A DNA stretch of 18,952 bases, taken from the NCBI GenBank assembly GCA_036939355.1, contig JALLAP010000179.1:1-18952 (forward strand), given 5' to 3'. Position 1 is the first letter of the stretch; each line of letters opens with the position of its first letter. Source of the DNA: Thalassiosira profunda. Lineage: Eukaryota > Bacillariophyta > Thalassiosirophyceae > Thalassiosirales > Thalassiosiraceae. The notes under the pieces are model-generated. The model was not told the origin of the DNA and did not search any database. It saw only the letters and a program-made list of their open reading frames with translations. This document shows, one piece after another, positions 1-7,638 of the stretch. The translations under genes and the position numbers were made by a program.

Positions 1-15
1 CGCTCTCGTGCAGTC

Positions 16-3000
16 TCAGCGCTTGCCTTTGGCGTACAGCCGGACCAACGGGGCACCGGCGCAAGTTGCCCGCAACTCGTCGGGCGATAGCAACAGTTCC
101 GCAAAGAAAGGCTTCATGAGCCTCCATGCTTCGTGCACTCCCCGTGACAGCGCCAGAGCCCCGACTATGCAGTTCAACGAGAACGCGAGCTCCTCCGTCG
201 CTTCTTCCTCTTGGAGCTTCTTCTCGTGCCCGCAAAGCCTGCCCATTGCGAGACCAGCATACCGAGGTGTGGCACTCTGCTTCTTCCATCTCCGTGTCCC
301 CAATGCATCCGCTCGCTCCACAAACTGTTTCATACGCGGCACGGCTACGCTTTCCGTATCAAAGAGGAATTCGTGGAATCCATTCTTCACGAACACGTAC
401 GCGAGAACGTCATGCGTCAGCACGGCCACCTTCATCAAATGGAGGTCCCCCGATGTCGCAGTTGGAAACCGATCATAAATCTCTTCCACCACCTTCAGCT
501 GCAACGACGCGTGTCCGAAATGGAAGAGCTTGTCTCGCAATTTTGCAAGACACTCCAAACTTTTGTTGTTGGAGCTGCCACCTTCGAGGCTGTCGTCGAA
601 CAGTGCACACTCCATCGAGGACACGACTGTCGTGTTCGCACGAGGCATTCCCACACCGGTGCCATTCGAGCTCCCGAGAACCCGTTGCCAAAGCTTGGTT
701 GCATTTGATTTGAGGACAGAGAGAACCGAATCATCGATGCCAGATATTTGCTCCAGCTCTGGCCACGACGCGCCTCCGTTCAACCAGCTCTCGACGCCTG
801 CGTACCACTCTGAACTGGGCTCCTCCGGCTCACCCTCAAAACGCGGAAACTGAGAGCCGACTTCGTTCAACAAGCCGATGACGATGTGGCATTTTCGATC
901 GGCCAAGTACGCGGCTCCCAACAGTGCCTCGAAGACATCGCTGATCTTCTTCCCAGCAACAGAGATCAATTGGTGCAAACCGATTTTCATCCCCGCCCGG
1001 AACAGAACCTCGTTCTTCCCTTGCGATGTCACCGCCTTCTCAAACTCGTCCAGGACGCATTCGGCATCCCACGCTGCGCTCTTGACAAAGAGATTGCGCA
1101 CGAGGAAGAAAAGAAGCACACTGTCTCCCAACGACTCGAGGCGCTCCTCGGTTTTCGCAGGGGAGGCACCAACGCCCGCGTCCCCCGGACCGGTGGAGGT
1201 GGTGGCACTGTCAACGACGTCCACCAACTCCGTAGTTGACACCTCCACTGGGTCGTCACCAAGAGAGTCGCTGGTCTCCTTTTGGATCTCCTTCAGCCTC
1301 ATGGCCGCGAGTGTGAGCAAGTGCTTCCGCTCCAGCCGCGGCATGAAGCTCGATTGTTGCTGGCACAGATAGAGCATGTTTCGCGGCAGCGGGAGCATGG
1401 ACACGAGTTCCAACACGAGAAGTCCCCGCCTCGCAAGTATGTTCGAGATGGATTTCAGATCGTAGCCGCTCATTAAGTGCACCGCGGGTGGCTGCTCTGG
1501 TTGCGTCAAATCGTGCCCGGTGTACTTCCCCGCGAGCTCGGCCGATACGAGCTCGTGCGAGAGGCGTCGCAGCGGGCGCTGCAGGATGTTTGCGAAGTAT
1601 TGAGCGTAGGTGGCGTCCTCCAATTGAAGCCCGTTGTTTGTTTCGCTGAAAGCCTCCTTCAATTCACCAGACACTTCGGAGAGGATGTTGCGCGGTATCA
1701 GCGGCGAGGATGATGGACGCCCTCTGCCCTCTCGCTTTGCAAGAAATAGCCGTTTGCCGAACCCAATCGGTTGCCGAAGGAACCGGTTTTGCAGCAACGA
1801 CCGCGACGCGACCTTGGTGTTGGTGGGGATCAACGCCTTGATCAGGAGCAGGACGTTCATGGCACAGGCAAAAACGAGGGTCCATCGCTCGACGTCGCTC
1901 ATGGCACCAACGATAAAGCCAACGAGTTCATAGACGGAGCTGCACTCTTTCCTTCGACAAGAGTGGACTTCGCTTCTCAAATGGCGAACGGATGCACTGC
2001 ACAATTCGAAGGCTTGCGCCCCTGCCGGGACGGCCGCCACGAGCGCCACCAGAAGCAGCCCCAGCGAGATCCAGAATGCGGTTGAGCGTGGCGAGCCGCC
2101 ATCCGCCTCCAAATCCTCGACCGCTGGCGTGGAAACATCGTTGACCGTCTCCAAGACAGTCATCCAATCGACGTCCACTCTGCCACTGCTGCGCGTACTG
2201 ATCCACTTCAACAACTTCATCATCCTGCCCTGATTGTTTTGCAGAGGGAGGAACAGGTACGTCCGTCCGTCGCCACACGGGGAGCCAATATCAGCCAGGG
2301 CCACGAGGTCCTCCCAGCGTGGAATGGGGCATTTGCCGTACTGCTTGCCCGTGCGAAGCAACAGCCAGTTGAACCATCGCACGAGGCAGACGGCGTCCAT
2401 GTCCAGGGGCAGCTTTGCCTTGCGAGCAGCGTCCATTGCCTGCCGATTGAGCTCCGACGCATCCAATCGAGTCCGGGCGCACAGTTTTACCGTGGCCGGA
2501 CGACCGTGCATCGCAAAGTCGGCCTGCAATTCTTTCTCTATGTTTGGGTGGCCGTCGAACACATCTCCGCCCAGCAACACCCCGATCCGCGTGGCCACCG
2601 CGACCTCAAGGCCCATAGCTTTAGCCACCGGCACACGCTCCCCGGAGGTCTCTTCCACTGTAAACTCCAGTTCGTACATATACAGGTTGCCGTCCAGCTC
2701 CGCAGTCACCCAGAGGGGCACCGCGGCCTCGAACGAAATCGCGGGCTTGTTGCGTTTCACCTTCGCCTTCTCCCGCAGCACGCTTCGAATGTTGGCAGCG
2801 CTCGCTCCCCTCCTGCTTAATTCCCTTTGGAGGACAGCAAACGCCCCGTCCACGGCGTCATCCTTGCTCTGATACCAGCTGCTTTTGACCTCTATCAATT
2901 CGCTCTGTGGCGATTCTCCATCTTGGACGGAGAGGGCGCACTGCAGTCGACAGGGGTTGCGGCGGGACAATACCGGCCCGTCTCTGTCCTTCATGGCGCC

Positions 3001-3885
3001 GTGGAAGGTGGCATGCAAAAAGGAAAATCGCTCGTTCGGTTTTCTTTCGGATACTTCCCACGTCTCCCCAACCATTTCCCTCCCCACCAAATCCCTTTGA
3101 CCCTCTTCTGACGCATAACCAACGGCGCCGTCCTCCCCGCCCGCCTCCAGACGCCACAGCAATCCCAGCGCCGCGGCCTTCCGCGCCCCCGCCTTCGTCC
3201 GAAAATGCATCCTTCGTCTCGATGGACTGTCGGAGGGATTTTCGCTCGGAATTGGTTGGCACTCACCGCAGATGGCGCGGAGGCACTCCATAGCCTCCGC
3301 TGCTGCGCTGATTGCTGCGTCGGATATTGCGTCAGAAATGGCTGCCGCCCCGTCAACCGAAATTACAGAGCCCCCCTCCCCCGCCCCTGCCAGCCCCCAC
3401 GCTTCAGCGACGTCCTGTGGCAAAACCACCCCGGACGTCCACCACAATCCCCCGCCGCCATCATTATCAAAAGAGCGATCCCGGAACCACCCCTTGACGC
3501 TCTTTACGTGGGCGCGCGGGTCGAGTTGGTGTTGGAGGGTTTGGTAGCGGCGCTGCAGATCCGCGAGTGGCTGATTTTGATTGGGGTGGTATTTTTTAAG
3601 GAAGGATCGGACGGCCTCCGCGTCAATAATGTGCTGCTCCTCGTTGCTTTCCGACTCCCCGTCCGTCGATGCAACACCAACGAATGATGGGACGCCCGCA
3701 CCTCGCGCTTCCCCCTCGAGGGAGCGGAGGGAGGCGAGGCTGTCCAAGCTCGCGTCGTCGTCAAAGCCGTCGCTCTCTGCGCCGCTGATTTCCTCGCGGC
3801 CCCCGAGGCCGAGGTATTCCTCCAGGCCAAGGGGGCGGAGCAAAGGGGCCGGGAGGGCGAGGGAGGGGGGTTTGAGCCCGTCCAT
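16..3885 (-). CDS. Dicer-like RNase III protein, membrane-anchored, helicase-less, with one dead RNase III domain
   Basis: One uninterrupted frame of 1289 residues from ATG at 3885. The frame stays open to about 4029, but with no ATG. Order read by eye: acidic N-terminus; dsRBD-like end at 222-246; Dicer-dimerisation (DUF283)-like stretch about 300-362; platform-like region about 395-515 followed by strands at 541-551 and 570-578 that fit the connector before PAZ; hydrophobic helices at about 603-626 and 668-686; a PAZ-end-like helix at 759-768; the post-PAZ 'LVLEL..MLPLPR' stretch at 824-837; RNase IIIa with ERLESLGDS and DVFEAL (ligands E917, D921, D983, E986); RNase IIIb in which these positions are F1121, H1125, F1235 and N1238. 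No helicase and no C-terminal dsRBD. Known Dicers cut dsRNA with two active RNase III domains; here only one can be active, so nicking or a scaffold/inhibitor role is inferred. RNase III identity is sure; Dicer rather than Drosha or another class is likely. Confidence 0.85.
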   Translation of the reverse strand: MDGLKPPSLALPAPLLRPLGLEEYLGLGGREEISGAESDGFDDDASLDSLASLRSLEGEARGAGVPSFVGVASTDGESESNEEQHIIDAEAVRSFLKKYHPNQNQPLADLQRRYQTLQHQLDPRAHVKSVKGWFRDRSFDNDGGGGLWWTSGVVLPQDVAEAWGLAGAGEGGSVISVDGAAAISDAISDAAISAAAEAMECLRAICGECQPIPSENPSDSPSRRRMHFRTKAGARKAAALGLLWRLEAGGEDGAVGYASEEGQRDLVGREMVGETWEVSERKPNERFSFLHATFHGAMKDRDGPVLSRRNPCRLQCALSVQDGESPQSELIEVKSSWYQSKDDAVDGAFAVLQRELSRRGASAANIRSVLREKAKVKRNKPAISFEAAVPLWVTAELDGNLYMYELEFTVEETSGERVPVAKAMGLEVAVATRIGVLLGGDVFDGHPNIEKELQADFAMHGRPATVKLCARTRLDASELNRQAMDAARKAKLPLDMDAVCLVRWFNWLLLRTGKQYGKCPIPRWEDLVALADIGSPCGDGRTYLFLPLQNNQGRMMKLLKWISTRSSGRVDVDWMTVLETVNDVSTPAVEDLEADGGSPRSTAFWISLGLLLVALVAAVPAGAQAFELCSASVRHLRSEVHSCRRKECSSVYELVGFIVGAMSDVERWTLVFACAMNVLLLIKALIPTNTKVASRSLLQNRFLRQPIGFGKRLFLAKREGRGRPSSSPLIPRNILSEVSGELKEAFSETNNGLQLEDATYAQYFANILQRPLRRLSHELVSAELAGKYTGHDLTQPEQPPAVHLMSGYDLKSISNILARRGLLVLELVSMLPLPRNMLYLCQQQSSFMPRLERKHLLTLAAMRLKEIQKETSDSLGDDPVEVSTTELVDVVDSATTSTGPGDAGVGASPAKTEERLESLGDSVLLFFLVRNLFVKSAAWDAECVLDEFEKAVTSQGKNEVLFRAGMKIGLHQLISVAGKKISDVFEALLGAAYLADRKCHIVIGLLNEVGSQFPRFEGEPEEPSSEWYAGVESWLNGGASWPELEQISGIDDSVLSVLKSNATKLWQRVLGSSNGTGVGMPRANTTVVSSMECALFDDSLEGGSSNNKSLECLAKLRDKLFHFGHASLQLKVVEEIYDRFPTATSGDLHLMKVAVLTHDVLAYVFVKNGFHEFLFDTESVAVPRMKQFVERADALGTRRWKKQSATPRYAGLAMGRLCGHEKKLQEEEATEELAFSLNCIVGALALSRGVHEAWRLMKPFFAELLLSPDELRATCAGAPLVRLYAKGKR

Positions 3886-4384
3886 CGCCGCCCTGCCATC
3901 AACTGGCGCGAAGCTCAGAGTCAAAGGAAGGAGAAGTGAAAAAGATTCGACCCGGCAATTGATACTGATTCCTCTGTATTGTCTACGTAGGAATTCAATT
4001 GGGGATGTTTTGACGAAGAGAAAGCTCAATCATGCTGAGATTGATTGGCAAGCGGGAGGGATCGTGATGGGAGTCGGCGTCGATCGTACAGGGACGGAAG
4101 GGGTGGTTGGCTTGGTGATTGCCGCGAGCTGCGGAAGTGGGGGTGAAACTTATCGGTTGAGATTACATCAGTGGCACCAGGTCTGTGCGTGCAACTGCAG
4201 GATACATACGGAAGTGAAACCAACTGCTTACGGGCCGGATGGTGTCGCAGGAGGCTGGAGAGATGCCCTGCGACGCATGCTGAAAAGCAAACAGTTGTTG
4301 TACTATCTTATCTGTCAAACAATGCTTTCCCACAAAGGCCTGTGCGCTCGATTCTTTTCATTTTCAGCTCGCCCTGCCCATTTC
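3886..4384. promoter_or_regulatory. Spacer between two minus-strand genes; presumed promoter/5'UTR of the Dicer-like gene
   Basis: No supported gene. It holds the 3' end of the upstream Cys/His-repeat gene and the presumed promoter of the Dicer-like gene. A TACGTA palindrome lies at 3984-3989, about 100 bp before the ATG; the same hexamer recurs in other spacers of this window. The plus-strand ORF crossing this region is antisense to the Dicer N-terminus and has no recognisable domain. No TATA box was identified. Confidence 0.4.
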
Positions 4385-6955
4385 TTATCTCACTCCGTCT
4401 GTTCTGCGTGAGCCTCCCTCTCTTCGCCTTTGTTGCATTTCCTGCGCGCGCATCATTGCCTCGTTCGCAATCTGAGCAGAGGTTGCCCTTCGCCTTTCGA
4501 GTTCTTCCGCGCGTTCTCGCCGCATGCGCTGCGACTCGGATTCCTCCACTTCCTCCCTAGCTTTTACACCGGCAGATTCTTCTTCGTCGGCAGATTCTGT
4601 CTCGTTGGGATTCAGCTGCGTGCCAGCGAGGCGCCTGTTTCCACCTCTAGCATCAGATGATTTGTAGTCCCTGATCCGATTCATCCAGCAAACAAAAACC
4701 ATTGCAATCACAATAGCAAAGCTAGTGAGCGGATCCATGCGCAGCTCGGTGCCAAAGAATTGGTGATAGGTTGCTGGCCCTGCCGGGATTTCTTTCTGCT
4801 CCTCATCGCTAGAAGCAAACTCCCCCACGACGGAAGACTCGCTCGTCTTGGCGTCGTCAGCTCCCTCTGCCTCCTCGAGGCCACGAATCTTGTCCATTGC
4901 CTCCATTGCAGCGTCCTTGAGCATCTCATTCTCCTCATTCAGGCGAATTATTTTGGCCTCCCAGTTCTTGTGCTGCATTTCGCTGTCCCTGCCCAGCCTG
5001 TCGATTCGCTCCTCCCGGTTGGCCAAATTGCTCGCTGTCTGGTCCAGGGTGTCAAGCAAATCCTTCCGCTCGGCCAACATCTCGTCCATTTTCGCCTCGT
5101 GCTGCTCCCACATTTTTTGCACGGTGTCCTTCGCATCGTCCCGTTCGATCTCCAGATTTTGCACCTGCGCGGTGAGCATCAGTCTCTCCTTCCACAGTCC
5201 ATCGGCTGTGTTGTGGGCTTCATTCAACTCCGCGTCCAGCGCCTGGATCTGCCGATCCATCTCCTCGGTGATGTTGCTGAGGTCCTTCTCCAGGTTCTCA
5301 ATGCGGCACTCGTACTCGAACGTGGACACGGAGATCTCAGTTTCAAGGGCCTTCAGATTGGACGTCGCCTTGTCGTGCTCGTCCTGAAGCGAACGGAGCT
5401 GATCCTCCACATTCTTCTTGTTGTTCAGCGCCTTTTCACCCGACGTCCGCAAAGAAGGAAGCATCACTTCGCGACCAATCCGTCCGACAGAAGCGATCGT
5501 GTACGCCAAGAAGACGACCACGCAAGCGGAGAAGATGACAAATGATACATGCCCACGAAAGAGGCACCGTTTCTGTGCGCAGGTATCGACGGGCGTCTCC
5601 TCCGCTGCGGCCTCCTCCGCGGCCTCCTCCGGCATGGCTTCCTCGATCGACGCCTCGACGCTGTCGTGGCTCTCGTTGGAATGGCTCGACTGGATGCCGA
5701 CGCTGGATGCTACGGCGGGCGTGGCCTCTTCGATGGCAGGCTCGGCGGGGTATTCCTCGGTCGGATCGGCAGCGACGGGCAGCTCGGCGTCCGGGGCGGG
5801 TGCCGCCTCCTCGATGGTGGGCGGATCCTCGGCGGAAGGCGCCGCCGTCTCGTCGCCGCCGCCACTGCGGCTGGGCTCGAAGCTCAGGCTCCCGCTGTTG
5901 GCGAGCAGCGCTCCGACCTCCTCCTCCACAGCATCTGTACCACCAGGTGAGCCCGTGACGGAGGAAGTATCAACCGCGATTTGCATGGGACCGATCCCAA
6001 CATTTTCGTCATCACCATTGAAGATGTTGTTGTCAGTGCCACCAAACTCGCCATCATTCTGATCACGAACATCGTCAAGCTCTGCTGCACGGCGCTGAGC
6101 GAACTCAGCAGCTTCGTCCAGACCTGGTTGCTCGATAACAGGAGGTGGAATGCCAGGGGCCATGGGAGAAGATTCATCAACGGTCCCTTCGTTGCTGACA
6201 TCGTCGTGAGAGCCGAGCGCGACAGGCATTGCGTTGAAGCCAGTGGGACTGGGCTGCTTGCCAGATACCACCTCCTTCCTGCTCCTCTTCGTTGCCCTGC
6301 CATCTTCATTATCACTGTCATCGCTCACTACTTGCTTCCTTGCTTTGTAATGCTTCGAGCACAATCCAGCACTTTCCATTTTGAGTGAGCACCCTTCACG
6401 GCTGCACCTCACATCCGAATGCCTACGGCAATACCCCTTGTGTCCACCCTGTGCCAAGCTACTGCAGTCTTTCTTTTTGCATGTCTTCTGCGTTGCCCCG
6501 TGTCGAATGCAGACTCCTCCCTTCACGGCAATGTTGGGGCATCCTTCAACCGAGCATTCCCGTTTCGCCCCATGCCGCCTGCAGACTCCTCCCTTCACCG
6601 CTTGGTTGTCGCATCCTTCGGCCGAACATTTCTTTCTCTCTGCCCCGTGCTGCTGGCAGACCCCGTCCTTTCTAGCCTCGTTGTTGCAATCTTCTACCGA
6701 GCATTTCTTGGCGTCTGCCCCGTGCCGCCTGCAGACTCCTCCCTTCGTGGCTTGGTTGGGGCATCCTTCAGCCGAGCACTTCCGTCTGTATTGCTTTTGC
6801 TTCGCCCCGTGGCGCTGGCAGACTCCTCCTTTCTGACGACGGTTGGTGCATCCAGAAAATTTGCACTGGTAAAAGTATTTCTTTCTCTTCGCGTCCCCCT
6901 CGTCCCCTGATGCCGGCGGTTCCTTCCGCTTCGAGCTGCCTTTCGACGGAGCCAT
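4385..6955 (-). CDS. Cys/His-repeat zinc-cluster protein with two transmembrane segments and a coiled coil
   Basis: Single frame of 856 residues; ATG at 6953-6955 starts MAPSKGS, matching the start of the paralogue at 14276. Residues about 30-200 hold seven repeats of the pattern C-x4-C-x8/10-C-x2-H with the core 'GGVCxRHGA'. This is the WRKY19-like zinc-cluster type common in stramenopile and oomycete proteins; nucleic-acid or protein binding is plausible but not proven. Then follow a basic patch, a long acidic Ala/Glu/Pro/Ser linker, a hydrophobic helix at about 468-490, about 200 residues of Glu/Lys/Leu-rich coiled coil, a second hydrophobic helix at about 742-760 and a charged Arg/Glu tail. 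The topology puts the zinc repeats and the tail on one side of a membrane and the coiled coil on the other. Role unknown; a membrane-tethered regulator or nuclear-envelope protein is a guess. It lies 499 bp upstream of the Dicer-like gene on the same strand. Confidence 0.8.
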   Translation of the reverse strand: MAPSKGSSKRKEPPASGDEGDAKRKKYFYQCKFSGCTNRRQKGGVCQRHGAKQKQYRRKCSAEGCPNQATKGGVCRRHGADAKKCSVEDCNNEARKDGVCQQHGAERKKCSAEGCDNQAVKGGVCRRHGAKRECSVEGCPNIAVKGGVCIRHGATQKTCKKKDCSSLAQGGHKGYCRRHSDVRCSREGCSLKMESAGLCSKHYKARKQVVSDDSDNEDGRATKRSRKEVVSGKQPSPTGFNAMPVALGSHDDVSNEGTVDESSPMAPGIPPPVIEQPGLDEAAEFAQRRAAELDDVRDQNDGEFGGTDNNIFNGDDENVGIGPMQIAVDTSSVTGSPGGTDAVEEEVGALLANSGSLSFEPSRSGGGDETAAPSAEDPPTIEEAAPAPDAELPVAADPTEEYPAEPAIEEATPAVASSVGIQSSHSNESHDSVEASIEEAMPEEAAEEAAAEETPVDTCAQKRCLFRGHVSFVIFSACVVVFLAYTIASVGRIGREVMLPSLRTSGEKALNNKKNVEDQLRSLQDEHDKATSNLKALETEISVSTFEYECRIENLEKDLSNITEEMDRQIQALDAELNEAHNTADGLWKERLMLTAQVQNLEIERDDAKDTVQKMWEQHEAKMDEMLAERKDLLDTLDQTASNLANREERIDRLGRDSEMQHKNWEAKIIRLNEENEMLKDAAMEAMDKIRGLEEAEGADDAKTSESSVVGEFASSDEEQKEIPAGPATYHQFFGTELRMDPLTSFAIVIAMVFVCWMNRIRDYKSSDARGGNRRLAGTQLNPNETESADEEESAGVKAREEVEESESQRMRRERAEELERRRATSAQIANEAMMRAQEMQQRRREGGSRRTDGVR

Positions 6956-7215
6956 GATGCTTTGCCGAGGCCAACGTCGCCCTATCCGACCTCTATTCTA
7001 GGCGGACGGAGGAGTCCGGCTTGCAACAGCGACCTGCCCGTCCTCTGATTTGTCTGCGGTGAGTTGATGGGTGATTGATGGGTGTCAACTTCAACGCTAC
7101 TAGAGGCTCGCCGCATCAGCCGTAGAGGCACTCTGCCGACCCGACGTCTCTACTAGAGAAATTCACGACTGGCCTCGCCCGCCCATGCCACGCACCGAAC
7201 GAGTGCTTCGAAAGC
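6955..7215. repeat. Duplicated upstream region, copy A
   Basis: Direct counterpart of 14276-14525. Shared blocks in the same order are: 'GAGGCCAACG.CGCCCTATCC' with its continuation through 'CTAGGCGGACGG.GGAGT'; 'CCTCTGATTTGT'; the TTGATGGG repeat; 'CATCAGCC'; 'CT.TGCCGACCCG'; and 'GAATTCACGAC' or 'AAATTCACGAC'. The similarity continues into the coding start of both genes, showing that promoter and 5' coding region were duplicated together. Confidence 0.8.
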
Positions 7216-7638
7216 TGCTGCGGCCCCTCCTACGAGGCAGCATGTTGATGCTCTTCTTCCCTCGTCTCTCAAGCGCCGCACGCACGGGACACTTCTTACA
7301 ATACGTACTTACGTAGGTATCTAGGCGGAAAGCAGGAGGCTAGGGGTGACTTGAAAGGGAGTCAGATTTGGGCCGATTTCACGTGACATATCACGGGATC
7401 GTCACGGGGCGTTCGCCAACAAAAACGCCGGCCAGACGCTGCGACAGCGCTGCAGAGTCTCCTCCTCCGCCTCGCCCCGCACAAAACAACGCGCAAAAGA
7501 GAAGACAACTCGCTCCCCTCCCGGCCTCGTGGCACCGCCCCACCGGCCGGCACGGCTGCCCGGAGGTCTCGCTGTGCGGCCGACGTGTCTGCGCTGCCGG
7601 CCGCCCATTCGTCCGCCGGCACGGCGCCCTCCTACACC
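6956..7638. promoter_or_regulatory. Divergent spacer between the Cys/His-repeat gene and the DUF6824-AlkB gene
   Basis: 683 bp without a supported gene. The left part (6956 to about 7215) is homologous to the sequence upstream of the second Cys/His-repeat gene. TACGTA occurs twice at 7302-7315. A G-box CACGTG at 7380-7385 overlaps the inverted repeat CGTGA-CATA-TCACG at 7382-7395. The right part is C-rich and precedes an ATG in a CACC context at 7639. All ORFs here are short and overlap on both strands. Confidence 0.45.

Noticed and set aside
3886..4029. N-terminal extension of the Dicer-like frame beyond the ATG at 3885
   Set aside because: The frame is open, but the codon at 4027-4029 is TTG and no in-frame ATG occurs upstream of 3885.
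3581..4411. 276-codon plus-strand ORF
   Set aside because: It is antisense to the Dicer-like N-terminus, of biased composition and without a recognisable domain; a shadow in GC-rich DNA.
4760..5545. 261-codon plus-strand ORF, Leu-rich
   Set aside because: It is the antisense of the coiled-coil region of the Cys/His-repeat protein; Leu/His/Val richness is expected from reversed Glu/Lys/Asp codons.
6389..6860. Repeat-rich plus-strand ORFs with Cys/Pro/Ser pattern
   Set aside because: They mirror the tandem zinc repeats of the minus-strand gene; the periodicity comes from that gene.
7585..7638. Earlier start for the DUF6824-AlkB gene
   Set aside because: The codon at 7585 is GTG; the first ATG in frame is 7639 and has a good CACC context.
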